Under the pieces are notes generated by a model. The model was not told the DNA's origin. It saw nothing but the letters and a program-made list of their open reading frames with translations, and searched no databases. The position numbers and the translations under genes were made by a program. 64,000 nucleotides of DNA from assembly GCA_963768085.1 (NCBI GenBank), contig CAVYGO010000001.1:62001-126000 (forward strand), written 5' to 3'. Below are positions 26,008 through 34,128 of the stretch, piece by piece (position 1 is the first letter of the stretch; each line of letters begins with the position of its first letter). The stretch is from Pukyongia sp963768085. Lineage in GTDB: Bacteria; Bacteroidota; Bacteroidia; Flavobacteriales; Flavobacteriaceae.

Positions 26008-27197
26008 GCGATACCGGAAAGTACCTGCTTCATTTTTGCAGCACGTTGTTTAACTTCATCCTCTGTCCAGCCCACTTTTACCAGACATGAGATGGTTCTA
26101 CTCATCCAATGATCACTTTTAGAAAAGTCGGTATTGTTCAGGTCCTGGATCTGCTCTTTAATTTCTGAAGGCATGCTTCCCAGGGAATTCAAATTTCGAA
26201 GATGTTCCCATCCGTTGATATAATGCCAGTTGTTGGTATACCAGTAGAAGCAGCCGTCTACACCTGCTTCAGATAAAGCTTTATGTGCCTTTTGAGCAGT
26301 TTCTCCTGTGGGGAGAAAGAAATTCAGAAAAGAATAATTCTCAACACCACCGTCAGGAACTCTTCGGAAGGTGACCCCCGGAATATCTGAAATGGCATTT
26401 CGCATGGCTGTATAGTTCTTCTCCTGAATTGTTAGTATATCATCTATTTTCGACAACTGGGCGATCCCTACTGCTGCGTTCAGTTCGGAGATCCTGAAGT
26501 TATATCCAAGTGTTGGATGCGTTTCAGCGCCGCGATCGTTACCAATATGGTCATGGCCGTGATCCTGGTATTGATCGGCATGAGTTATATACTGTTCAAA
26601 ATTGGTGATCACCGCTCCGCCTTCACCACAGGTGATAGTCTTTACAAAATCGAAAGAAAAACAACCAAGGTCTCCGTAACTCCCAAGAGGTTTCCCTTCG
26701 AAAGTTCCGCCAATTGCCTGACAGGCGTCTTCCAGAAGCAAAAGGTTGTAGTTTTCACATATTGTTTTTAGCGCCTTAAGATCGGCCATAGAACCACACA
26801 TATGAACCGGCATTATGCAGCGTGTTCGAGGTGTGATTGCAGCTTCGACGGCTTCAGGATCCAGGGTAAGAGTATCATCTATATCCACTAAAACCGGCAC
26901 TGCACCCAGCATCATGATCGATTCGAAACTCGCGACAAATGTGAAGGTGGGCATGATCACCTCATCACCGGCCCCAATACCCGCCGAAGCAAGAGCCACT
27001 GTCAAAGCAGAAGTTCCGCTGGATACCAACTGACAATGATTGGTGTGCATTCTCTTTGCAAAAGCCTCTTCAAATTCTTTCGCTTTCCACTGGTTGTTTC
27101 GCATTCCATCGAATCCGTAACGCATCAGGATTCCTGTTTCCAATACATCATTTACCTGTTTGCGCTCTTCGTCGCCAAATACTTCAAATCCGGGCAT
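26004..27197 (-). CDS. DegT/DnrJ/EryC1-family sugar aminotransferase, KdnA-like
   Basis: The 397-residue PLP enzyme has K186 in FDFVKTITCGEGGAV as the Schiff-base lysine and typical DegT motifs: SSGTSALTVALASAG, MPTFTFVASFES, LLEDACQAIGG. The stretches HGHDHIGNDRGAETHP and NFRISELNAAVG, and the N-terminus MPGFEVFGDEE, closely resemble my recollection of Shewanella KdnA, which makes 8-amino-3,8-dideoxy-manno-octulosonate for LPS core. The partner oxidase KdnB is not adjacent. If the assignment is right, the LPS of this organism would carry 8-amino-Kdo. Otherwise it is another nucleotide-sugar or keto-sugar aminotransferase. A TACCTTTG element precedes it. Confidence 0.8.
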   Translation of the reverse strand: MPGFEVFGDEERKQVNDVLETGILMRYGFDGMRNNQWKAKEFEEAFAKRMHTNHCQLVSSGTSALTVALASAGIGAGDEVIMPTFTFVASFESIMMLGAVPVLVDIDDTLTLDPEAVEAAITPRTRCIMPVHMCGSMADLKALKTICENYNLLLLEDACQAIGGTFEGKPLGSYGDLGCFSFDFVKTITCGEGGAVITNFEQYITHADQYQDHGHDHIGNDRGAETHPTLGYNFRISELNAAVGIAQLSKIDDILTIQEKNYTAMRNAISDIPGVTFRRVPDGGVENYSFLNFFLPTGETAQKAHKALSEAGVDGCFYWYTNNWHYINGWEHLRNLNSLGSMPSEIKEQIQDLNNTDFSKSDHWMSRTISCLVKVGWTEDEVKQRAAKMKQVLSGIA

Positions 27198-27239
27198 ATA
27201 GAAAATTCTTAAAGATTATATCTCTTATTAGATATGCTG

Positions 27240-27247
27240 CAAAGGTA
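27240..27247 (-). promoter_or_regulatory. -7 promoter element of the KdnA-like gene
   Basis: TACCTTTG on the minus strand matches TAnnTTTG exactly, 42 bases before the start codon. Confidence 0.45.
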
Positions 27248-27284
27248 AGGGTTGCGCACAGATTAAAAAACCAGGCTGTTCAGT

Positions 27285-27920
27285 TTATATTGATATAACA
27301 ACCTCTTCTACTCCACGCCTCACTTTCTTATAGTCAGCGAACGAATCATCTTCCGCTCTGTATCCAACTGGCATCACTAACACTGAACGGAGTCCTTTTT
27401 GTTTTAGCTGTAGCAATTCGTCATATTCCTCAGGGTCAAAACCTTCCATCGGACAGGCATCGATATCTTCCAGGGCACAAACCGTTAATAAATTTCCCAT
27501 CGCCAGATAGGCCTGTTTAGTCATCCAAAGTTCAATATCTTCCGGTTTTTTTCCTGAAAAGGACTCGAGAAGATACGATTCGAACGGGTCAAGAATTTCA
27601 CGTGGGGTATCTCGTATGTCCTCCACCCTATTAAAATGCCCTTTTATGAATTGAGAAGTAACGGTAGTTTCCGTACAGAATATTAACACATGGGATGCAT
27701 CTTTCACCTGTGGTTGATCCATACTGATCGGTACCAGTTGTTCTTTTATCTCAGGATCACTAACAACCAGCAGTCGAAGAGGCTGAAGGCCATACGAAGT
27801 GGCGGTTAGATTGAAAGCTTCTTTTAAGATCTCAAGTTTCTCTTCCGTAAGTGTTTTATCAGCATCGAATTTTTTAGTCGCATAGCGCCATTGAAGTTTG
27901 GAGATTATTTCCGAAGTCAT
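27285..27920 (-). CDS. nitroreductase-family NAD(P)H oxidoreductase
   Basis: The 211-residue flavoprotein starts like NfsB-type enzymes (KLQWRYATKKFDADKTLTEE, the FMN-binding RYATKKFD) and has SYGLQPLRLLVV, AYLAMGNLLTVCALEDIDACPMEGFD and VMPVGYRAEDD. These cytoplasmic FMN enzymes reduce nitroaromatics, quinones or flavins; the natural substrate is unknown. A TACTTTTG element lies 18 bases before the start. It is a single gene between the KdnA-like gene and the NTF2-like gene. Confidence 0.9.
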   Translation of the reverse strand: MTSEIISKLQWRYATKKFDADKTLTEEKLEILKEAFNLTATSYGLQPLRLLVVSDPEIKEQLVPISMDQPQVKDASHVLIFCTETTVTSQFIKGHFNRVEDIRDTPREILDPFESYLLESFSGKKPEDIELWMTKQAYLAMGNLLTVCALEDIDACPMEGFDPEEYDELLQLKQKGLRSVLVMPVGYRAEDDSFADYKKVRRGVEEVVISI

Positions 27921-28220
27921 ACTTTTTAATTTGAGTCACAAAAGTAAACATCGCAGACCGGTTTTCATGCAATAGTTAATTACTTCTGCTTATAGTAAAA
28001 AAACGAAGATTTATGTTAATATGACTTAATTTAATTGTCTGAAAAATAGTACATTATATATTTTGCGTATATTTTATTCTTATCTTTCAACAGAGCATCT
28101 TCCAAATTTTGAGAACTTTTATTGGCTTACACCCCATTTCATATTAAATAGTATTGTAGCGTTAGACAAACGATTCAGGAAAAAAGCCTGTATATATATT
28201 ACTAACCAAAACTAAATAAC
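27921..28220. other. 300-bp divergent intergenic region
   Basis: An AT-rich stretch between the nitroreductase and NTF2-like genes. It holds the nitroreductase -7 element at 27939-27946. I see no RNA gene, repeat or small frame in the rest. Confidence 0.5.
27939..27946 (-). promoter_or_regulatory. -7 promoter element of the nitroreductase gene
   Basis: TACTTTTG on the minus strand matches TAnnTTTG exactly, with a TTG about 23 bases further upstream. Confidence 0.45.
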
Positions 28221-29174
28221 ATGAAAAGATTTGTGATTATCCCGTTAATGATGCTTACCATCATTTGTATAGCCCAAAAGAAAAAGAACGGAACCGTCTT
28301 TATTGAACATCCCGCGATCGACGCCGTAGAATCCATGATGTCTGCCATGGTTAACGGAGATGCAGAAGCAGCAGCTCCTTTTCTCGCTGAAGAATTTACC
28401 TATTACAATGGGAACAACTCCAATCCGGATTATAAAGGTACACCCAGGGAAAACTTCCTTAAATGGACTGATTGGTACAACGAGAATCTATCGTATACCA
28501 GTATAGCGCGTCAACCAGGAGCGTATCCCGATGCATTGGTGTATAAAGATGACACTGTCTGGGTGCAGACCTGGGATGTGGTAACCGGGATGCACAACGA
28601 AACCGGAGTAAAAATGGATAGACCTACGCACTGTCTTTTCAGTATGGATAAAGACAATAAGATCTTAGTGATGATCGAGTATACTTCGGATCCCTGGGAG
28701 GATATTCGTGAGAGTTCAGTAGCTAGAAAAAACGGAACGCTTTATAATAGTCATGATAACATCAACACCGTACGAAAAATGATGATGGCCTTAGAGCATG
28801 GTGATCTGGATAAGGCATATAGCTATTTTAGTGAAAAAGCCAGATTCAGAAATATTAATAAACCTCGTGGAGAGTCATCTACAAAAGAAGAAGACCAGGC
28901 GGGCTTCGAAAAAATGCTGGAAACGTTCGCGATTGATAGTTTTGATGTTGTTGGATATCCGGATTACCTTGAATACGAAATAGGCAGTTCCAAAGTAGTA
29001 ATGTCCTGGTGGAATATGAGGCTCACACACAAAGCTGATAAGAAAAAAATTGTGATCCCAGCCATGTACGTACATTATTTTAATGACGAAGGAGAAATAA
29101 CCAGTGAAATGGGATATTACAGTTTGAAATTATTTGAGGACCAGTTAAAGGAACCCCAGGTGGCGAAGAATTAG
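28221..29174 (+). CDS. secreted protein with two NTF2/SnoaL-like domains
   Basis: The 317-residue protein has a short signal peptide (MKRFVIIPLMMLTIICIA). Two NTF2-like halves follow. The first, about 30-165, starts HPAIDAVESMMSAMVNGDAE and has FTYYNGNNS and THCLFSMDKDNKI. The second, about 175-305, starts NTVRKMMMALEHGDLDKAYS and has VHYFNDEGEI. The halves share the A/V-E-x-M-M-x-A-M/L-x-x-G-D pattern, consistent with an internal duplication. Such proteins are small periplasmic or outer-membrane-associated folds of unknown ligand. No catalytic residues can be assigned. A strong terminator follows at once. Confidence 0.8.
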   Translation: MKRFVIIPLMMLTIICIAQKKKNGTVFIEHPAIDAVESMMSAMVNGDAEAAAPFLAEEFTYYNGNNSNPDYKGTPRENFLKWTDWYNENLSYTSIARQPGAYPDALVYKDDTVWVQTWDVVTGMHNETGVKMDRPTHCLFSMDKDNKILVMIEYTSDPWEDIRESSVARKNGTLYNSHDNINTVRKMMMALEHGDLDKAYSYFSEKARFRNINKPRGESSTKEEDQAGFEKMLETFAIDSFDVVGYPDYLEYEIGSSKVVMSWWNMRLTHKADKKKIVIPAMYVHYFNDEGEITSEMGYYSLKLFEDQLKEPQVAKN

Positions 29175-29192
29175 AAAGACACTTCTGAATTT

Positions 29193-29227
29193 AAATCCCC
29201 GCAATGAGAGTTGTGGGGATTTTTTTA
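29193..29227 (+). terminator. intrinsic terminator after the NTF2-like gene
   Basis: Arms AAATCCCCGCAA / TTGTGGGGATTT with one G-T pair, a TGAGAG loop, and a run of T on the plus strand. Confidence 0.85.
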
Positions 29228-29257
29228 TTCAGCGGAAGAATATGGTAGTCGCTACAT

Positions 29258-29658
29258 GGGAATCCCGGGCAAACATAGAAACCTTTACAAGCTACGCTTG
29301 TTAGCTTTTTTGTTTTCATCAATCTCACTCAAATTGAATTTAAGGATTACGACCTTCGGTCATGATCCCAGCCAGGCAATCGGTGGCAAGCATAGAAACC
29401 CAACAAGCTGCGCTGTGTAGGTTTTTTGTTTTCATCACCAATAAAAGTTAATAACCGGGGATTAACTGCGTTGATCCCGGCAGGGAATCCTGGGCAAGCA
29501 TGGAAACCCCAACAAGCTTCGCTAGTGTAGGTTTTTTGTTTTCATCACCAATAAAAGTTGATAACCGGGGATTAACTGCGTTGATCCCGGCAGGGAATCC
29601 TGGGCAAGCATGGAAACCCCAACAAGCTTCGCTTGTGTAGGTTTTTTGTTTTCATCAA
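29258..29658. repeat. four-copy tandem array of about 110-bp terminator-like units
   Basis: Units begin with GGGAATCCTGGGCAAGCATGG or a variant at 29258, 29375, 29483 and 29593. They are 117, 108 and 110 bases long, and the last is cut after about 65. Copies 2-4 are almost identical over GGTTTTTTGTTTTCATCA and AACCGGGGATTAACTGCG; copy 1 is the most diverged. Each unit has an imperfect hairpin with an AACAAGC/GCTTGT core followed by a long T tract on the plus strand, so each resembles an intrinsic terminator. The array lies between the NTF2-like gene and tRNA-Ser. The two-unit period suggests recent duplication by slippage. No spacers, so it is not CRISPR. Confidence 0.8.
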
Positions 29659-29701
29659 CTTCACGCAAGCAAGCTTGGTTCGTTTCTGAAAACAAAAAAC
29701 C
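29640..29701. repeat. inverted repeat behind the tRNA-Ser terminator
   Basis: GGTTTTTTGTTTTC (29640-29653) and GAAAACAAAAAACC (29688-29701) are perfect 14-base inverted copies enclosing the core AAGCAAGCTTGGTTC (29667-29681). The right arm is the T tract of the tRNA terminator and the left arm is the T tract of the last array unit. A very similar core follows tRNA-His at 37133-37148. Confidence 0.7.
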
Positions 29702-29721
29702 CGCAACTCTTGTTGCGGGTT
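29692..29721 (-). terminator. terminator of tRNA-Ser
   Basis: Arms AACCCGCAAC / GTTGCGGGTT with a four-base loop. On the minus strand the stem is followed by TTTTTTGTTTTC. It lies 9 bases after the 3' end of the tRNA. Confidence 0.8.
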
Positions 29722-29729
29722 TCCTTTTG

Positions 29730-29814
29730 CGGAGAAAGAGGGATTCGAACCCCCGGAGGTGTGACCCTCAACAGTTTTCAAGACTGCCGCATTCGACCAC
29801 TCTGCCATTTCTCC
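29730..29814 (-). tRNA. tRNA-Ser(UGA)
   Basis: Read on the minus strand, GGAGAAA pairs with TTTCTCC to form the acceptor, followed by discriminator G. The anticodon stem-loop is CAGTCTTGAAAACTG with anticodon TGA. A long variable arm (GTTGAGGGTCACACCTC) and the T arm GGGGGTTCGAATCCC complete a class II tRNA of 85 nt. CCA is not encoded. It reads UCN-type serine codons such as UCA. Confidence 0.95.
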
Positions 29815-30007
29815 GGTGCGGGTGCAAATATAACGTGCTTTTCTTTATTTGTAAAAGGTTTTATTATTTTTTTAAAAACGATTTTCGTTTGGCATCAACG
29901 TAAAAATCATCTCTATGAATTCATATAATTTCTCTACCTGTTAGATTTCGTAGATATGAAATAAATATTGGCAGATTACTTTAGCCAATAATCAATACAA
30001 CCACATC

Positions 30008-30427
30008 ATGAAAAAATTAGTAACACTTGTTATCCTTTGTTTTATAGGCTTCAGTCTCAATGCACAGCATACAAAACTTCTTATCACAGACCTAATGGCC
30101 AGCAAGCAAACGGCTAATATGAATGTTGAAAGTTTAAGTTTTCAGCCGGATAAAGAAAAAACCGCGGGTCAGCGAAATTCCAATACGGTGCAAATGGTGT
30201 ACCGTGTTGAAAAGAAAATGGATGGTAGGTCTGCTAAAATTGAAGATGCATCTAAAAGGGGCCGGGTTTTTCAAAAAGCCGAAGTATGGATGAAAAATCA
30301 CGTGGGCAACATGCAAAAGTATAAACTATCGAATGCGCTTCTCATGAATTACTCAGCGGTTTATGTTAATGGTAAGCCCCCTAAGGAATACTTTACCATT
30401 GCCTACCAAACAAGAACAAAAATGTAG
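30008..30427 (+). CDS. small secreted protein of unknown function
   Basis: The 139-residue protein has a signal peptide (MKKLVTLVILCFIGFSLNA, cut before QHTKLL), and the mature part is basic with many lysines (KKMDGRSAKIEDASKRGRVF). I recognise no domain. It stands alone between tRNA-Ser and the carbonic anhydrase gene and has its own terminator, which supports a real gene. A periplasmic or secreted location is inferred. Confidence 0.7.
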   Translation: MKKLVTLVILCFIGFSLNAQHTKLLITDLMASKQTANMNVESLSFQPDKEKTAGQRNSNTVQMVYRVEKKMDGRSAKIEDASKRGRVFQKAEVWMKNHVGNMQKYKLSNALLMNYSAVYVNGKPPKEYFTIAYQTRTKM

Positions 30428-30434
30428 AAATAAA

Positions 30435-30460
30435 AAACCCGGACTCTCATCCGGGTTTTT
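30435..30460. terminator. terminator between the small secreted protein and carbonic anhydrase genes
   Basis: Arms AAACCCGGA / TCCGGGTTT with a CTCTCA loop, A tract to the left and T tract to the right. It can serve both convergent genes. Confidence 0.8.
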
Positions 30461-30478
30461 CTTGAACTGAAATTAAAT

Positions 30479-31108
30479 TTAATTATAAAACGTCACAGAG
30501 CCATTTTCAATGTGATACATTCCACCAACGATATTGATCTCACCATTATCTTCCATCTCCTTCAGGATGCTGCTGCGATTGCGAATATTATCTATGGTCA
30601 TTTCCACATTCTTCTTGGCGACGGCATTCACAAAGTCAATATTCCCTGAATTACGCCGACTTTCATCCTGCGGTTCCGATACAGCGGCAACTGCAGGCTC
30701 TAGTTTATTGATCAGTGTGGTAAGATTCCCAAGACGCGCATGGTCGCAGGCTCCTTTTACAGCGCCACAACTGGTGTGTCCTAAAACCACTAGCAGTTTG
30801 GTACCGGCGAGCTTACAGGCGAACTCCATGCTTCCTAAAATGTCGTCATTCACAAAATTACCTGCTATCCGAATACTGAATACATCCCCGATTCCCTGAT
30901 CGAATAACAGTTCTGCAGAGACCCTCGAATCTATACAATGTAATACGGTAGCAAAGGGGTATTGGCCCGTCGAAGTCGCGCTTATCTGTTGATTTAAGTC
31001 ACGGGATACCATTTGATTTTGAGTAAATCTGTTATTTCCGTCTTTCAGGGCCTGCAAGGCCGACTGCGGTGTCATGGCCGCTTGTGTTTCTTTTGTATGT
31101 GCTTTCAT
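30479..31108 (-). CDS. beta-carbonic anhydrase
   Basis: The 209-residue enzyme interconverts CO2 and bicarbonate. The beta-class zinc site is complete: C58, D60 and R62 in LHCIDSRV, and H111 and C114 in GHTSCGAVKGA. SIRIAGNFVNDDILGSMEFA is the usual active-site region. No signal peptide is seen, so it is cytoplasmic. It is the last gene of a cluster with a Usp-like protein and a SulP transporter, which points to bicarbonate uptake and hydration control. Such SulP-carbonic anhydrase linkage is well known, and in proteorhodopsin-bearing flavobacteria it has been linked to light-stimulated CO2 fixation. Confidence 0.95.
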   Translation of the reverse strand: MKAHTKETQAAMTPQSALQALKDGNNRFTQNQMVSRDLNQQISATSTGQYPFATVLHCIDSRVSAELLFDQGIGDVFSIRIAGNFVNDDILGSMEFACKLAGTKLLVVLGHTSCGAVKGACDHARLGNLTTLINKLEPAVAAVSEPQDESRRNSGNIDFVNAVAKKNVEMTIDNIRNRSSILKEMEDNGEINIVGGMYHIENGSVTFYN

Positions 31109-31140
31109 AAAATTGGGTTATAATGTGTTAGTTAATAGAC

Positions 31141-31932
31141 TCACGCCAACAAAAGAGACGATGGAAGTTGGTTAATGACTCCATTCAGATTCGTGGAAGA
31201 AGCCTTTCGATTTCTCTGAGTTACGTTATCGCGGTCTAAGAACAGTAAATTTACATTATTTCTAAGAACATATTTCGATAAGTTCTTAACAGCATTGTCG
31301 CCTGGTTCAAAAGCATATTCCACTGTCTTAAAAGCCATGGTGCTGGATGATTGGGTATCACTTGCCTTGTTGACAATCCTGAAAGACTTCACAGGTTGTG
31401 ACGAGATTTTAAGGAGGTCTTCCACAATACCTTTGGGTGCATCAGAACCCGAAGCAGAGAGCAGTCCCAAAGAGAGTTGTTCATTAAGTTCCAAAACCTG
31501 ATGTGTGGCAGATATCAAAACAGGTCCATTGAATTCATTTACCACAAATTGCGTAAGTCGGTCACCCTCCCACGGGAGTATTTTTTTGGACCTTTTCCCA
31601 AGTATTACAAGATCCGGATTCAATTTATTCAGGTGCTTTGCAATATGGTTTTTCACATTTCCGATAGCAATCTTACTCCGCAGTTCAGTATCGGTGGATC
31701 GTTGAAATGGCTCCAATAGTTCTCTCATTTTCCCATCTATTTTCATATGGGCATCCGTAAGGGTTTTTATAGCTGATATATGATTTTCGTTTTGAACTAC
31801 GTCTACCGCTTTCTTAACATATAAAAAAGTTACAGCTGCGTTCATACTCTTCGCAACATTTATGGAGTTCTGGACTATATTGAGTTGTGGCTTATCTAAA
31901 TTGATTAGAACCACGATATTATTTTTTTTCAT
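31141..31932 (-). CDS. universal-stress-protein-like protein
   Basis: The 263-residue cytoplasmic protein opens with a UspA-type Rossmann segment (KKNNIVVLINLDKPQLNIV, AAVTFLYVKKAVDV). Its first half ends in the Usp loop DLVILGKRSKKILPW..TQFVVNEFNGPVLI, close to the ATP-binding G-x-x-G motif. The second half (about 150-263) looks like a second, degenerate Usp unit. It sits 22 bases after the SulP gene and 32 before the carbonic anhydrase gene. A regulatory role for the transporter or enzyme, sensing adenylates or stress, is plausible but only inferred from position. Confidence 0.7.
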   Translation of the reverse strand: MKKNNIVVLINLDKPQLNIVQNSINVAKSMNAAVTFLYVKKAVDVVQNENHISAIKTLTDAHMKIDGKMRELLEPFQRSTDTELRSKIAIGNVKNHIAKHLNKLNPDLVILGKRSKKILPWEGDRLTQFVVNEFNGPVLISATHQVLELNEQLSLGLLSASGSDAPKGIVEDLLKISSQPVKSFRIVNKASDTQSSSTMAFKTVEYAFEPGDNAVKNLSKYVLRNNVNLLFLDRDNVTQRNRKASSTNLNGVINQLPSSLLLA

Positions 31933-31954
31933 GATTGTTAATTTTTTTGGCCAA

Positions 31955-33532
31955 TTATGCCGTTTTCGGTAATAATTTGAAATATTCTATAAAACTCGGA
32001 GGATTTTCAATAGTACCTCCTTCGGAAATAATCTTGATATCGATATTTCGCTCCTTTGCCTTATAAGCAAAATCTTCCAGGATTTCGATGATGTCATTAT
32101 CCAGGTATCGTGTCTGGCGAACATCCAACTCCAGGTATGTATCCCTGGGAAGGCTATCCAATTCCTTTAAAATAGCTCCCTTGTTAAAAAAGGTAACTTC
32201 TTCGGCCAGGGTCATCTTAATTTTATGCTTCCCGTTACTTTTGTCTTCAATATGCAGGAAATGAGAGTTTTGATAGCTCTTAATCAAGATTACTATGATA
32301 CCAACTCCCAATCCAAGACCAATCCCAACCAACAGATCCGTAAAAATAATACCTCCAACAGTCACTGTAAATGGGACAAATTGTTTCCAACCCAGGGCAT
32401 ACATTTCCTTGAACAGCGCAGGCTTTGCCAACTTATAACCCACTACAAGTAAAATAGCCGCCAGGACAGATAATGGTATTTTATTTAGTAAGGTTGGAAT
32501 AAGAATAATGGAAATCAATAAGAAGAAACCATGGATGATGGCAGAAGCTTTGGACTTACCACCCGATTGTATGTTCGCCGAACTTCGAACGATCACCTGA
32601 GTTATAGGAAGACCTCCTATTAATCCTGAAAGAATGTTACCTGTACCCTGGGCTAATAATTCACGATTTGTAGGAGTAACTCTTTTCTCAGGATCCAATT
32701 TATCAGTTGCTTCCACACAGAGTAATGTTTCCAGACTCGCTACGAGCGCTATGGTAAATGCGGTGATCCATATCTCGGGGCGTGTAATTGCAGCGAAATT
32801 TGGAAATGTAAATTGTGCCAGGAACGAACTCGCATCCTCAGGTGCCGGAACAGAAACAAGGTTTTCGGAAGCAATCGCCATACTGGTTCCACCTGCTAAT
32901 GTAAAGAATACAATTCCGAATATAACAGCTACCAATGGGCCCTGGATCAATTTAAATATCCTGGCCTTTTTGGATAATACTTTTTCCCATAAAATTAGTA
33001 TTCCAAGACCCACAATTGCAACAATGGTAGATCCAAGGCTAATATTATTGAACATGACAAATATTTCAGAAAATGTATTCTGACCGTCCACTTGCATAAA
33101 GGCGAAGTCACCTTCAGGATCGGCATCATAACCAAAGAAATGAGGTATCTGTTTCAGGATTATAATAATCCCGATACCTGTTAGCATTCCTTTAATAACC
33201 GAGGAGGGAAAATAATACCCAATTACTCCGGCTTTTAATATTCCAAATACCAACTGGATTATACCACCCAAAACCACAGCCAGTAGGAAGTTTTCGAAAC
33301 TTCCAAGCGCCGCAATGGCAGTTAATACAATGGCAGCTAATCCAGCCGCCGGGCCGCTTACACCTATTTGTGAACCACTAAGGGCCCCTACAACAATCCC
33401 TCCAACGATTCCGGCAATAAGCCCGGAAAATAACGGCGCTCCACTTGCCAGGGCAATTCCCAGACATAAGGGTAACGCGACAAAGAATACGACTATACTT
33501 GCGGGTAAGTCGCTTTTAATATTTTTGAACAT
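31955..33532 (-). CDS. SulP-family anion transporter with STAS domain (probable bicarbonate transporter)
   Basis: The 525-residue inner-membrane protein has the SulP start KSDLPASIVVFFVALPLCLG, then GIVGGIVVGALSGSQIGVSG and GLIGGLPITQVIVRSSANI. About 10-14 membrane helices (to residue 420) are followed by a cytoplasmic STAS domain (about 435-525) with KGAILKELDSLPRDTYLELD. Adjacent carbonic anhydrase suggests Na+-dependent bicarbonate uptake, as in cyanobacterial BicA; sulfate transport is the main alternative. It is second in a four-gene run after the small membrane protein. Its 63-base leader has a small hairpin (33546-33567). Confidence 0.88.
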   Translation of the reverse strand: MFKNIKSDLPASIVVFFVALPLCLGIALASGAPLFSGLIAGIVGGIVVGALSGSQIGVSGPAAGLAAIVLTAIAALGSFENFLLAVVLGGIIQLVFGILKAGVIGYYFPSSVIKGMLTGIGIIIILKQIPHFFGYDADPEGDFAFMQVDGQNTFSEIFVMFNNISLGSTIVAIVGLGILILWEKVLSKKARIFKLIQGPLVAVIFGIVFFTLAGGTSMAIASENLVSVPAPEDASSFLAQFTFPNFAAITRPEIWITAFTIALVASLETLLCVEATDKLDPEKRVTPTNRELLAQGTGNILSGLIGGLPITQVIVRSSANIQSGGKSKASAIIHGFFLLISIILIPTLLNKIPLSVLAAILLVVGYKLAKPALFKEMYALGWKQFVPFTVTVGGIIFTDLLVGIGLGLGVGIIVILIKSYQNSHFLHIEDKSNGKHKIKMTLAEEVTFFNKGAILKELDSLPRDTYLELDVRQTRYLDNDIIEILEDFAYKAKERNIDIKIISEGGTIENPPSFIEYFKLLPKTA

Positions 33533-33545
33533 AGTTATTTGATTT

Positions 33546-33567
33546 AACCTCTGACGTATCCGAGGTT
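33546..33567 (-). promoter_or_regulatory. hairpin in the SulP leader
   Basis: Arms AACCTC / GAGGTT with a 10-base loop lie 14 bases before the SulP start codon on the minus strand. No T tract follows. It may affect translation or mRNA processing between the small membrane protein and SulP genes. Confidence 0.3.
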
Positions 33568-33594
33568 GAGTTAATTTATTCTTGATCTGAAAAA

Positions 33595-33909
33595 TTAACT
33601 GCTATGTTCTGGAGGGGGTAAGTGTATTTTATTGTGGAATTCGGACGAACTGTTTACGTAGTGTATTTCGGTTTGAAACCGTAACCCTACTAGAAAGTCA
33701 TTAAATTGAACGATGTCTTCGAAAAAAACATCTTTTTCGTCCATTTCGGTTTTGTTCTCTTTCTTATTTTCCTTTTTATTCTCTTCTTCAATTAAGTCTA
33801 AGACAACAATATCCATATGATTCCTTTCTATAAAGGGAATTACAGAAGGAGCGAATAGTGAAAAGATCACCATTACCATCAAAAGATTATATGAAAGCTG
33901 TTTTATCAT
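33595..33909 (-). CDS. small membrane or exported protein of unknown function
   Basis: The 104-residue protein has one N-terminal hydrophobic segment (about 6-26), then a charged, lysine- and glutamate-rich stretch (EEENKKENKKENKTEMDEKD, about 41-60), and ends in IHLPPPEHSS. I recognise no domain. It is the first gene before SulP, 62 bases away, with a TATATTTG element in front, so it probably belongs to the bicarbonate-uptake transcript. A role as transporter partner is only a guess. Confidence 0.6.
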   Translation of the reverse strand: MIKQLSYNLLMVMVIFSLFAPSVIPFIERNHMDIVVLDLIEEENKKENKKENKTEMDEKDVFFEDIVQFNDFLVGLRFQTEIHYVNSSSEFHNKIHLPPPEHSS

Positions 33910-33920
33910 AGTAATACGCG

Positions 33921-33928
33921 CAAATATA
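33921..33928 (-). promoter_or_regulatory. -7 promoter element of the SulP-Usp-carbonic anhydrase cluster
   Basis: TATATTTG on the minus strand fits TAnnTTTG exactly, 11 bases before the small membrane protein start. No TTG is seen at -33. Confidence 0.4.
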
Positions 33929-34128
33929 AAAATGATCCTTATAAACCTGGTATGTTTAACAATTATTTATAAAAGTGAGACAATTTTTAAACGCAGGATT
34001 ATAATCCGGAAATAAAAATGGACTGCATATGAGGCCGCATCGAAGTTCAGCTTGAATTTTCACAAAATTTTCACAAACCTCGACCGTCATAGCTGTATAT
34101 TTAGCTTTTCTTAAACATTATAATTAGA

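Noticed and set aside
29258..29658. Tandem repeats as a CRISPR array
   Set aside because: The repeat is the whole 110-base unit with no unique spacers between short repeats, and no cas genes are present.
29572..29928. Open frames on both strands across the tandem array and tRNA-Ser
   Set aside because: They run through a tRNA gene, terminators and repeats, and have no protein-like features beyond translated repeat and tRNA sequence.
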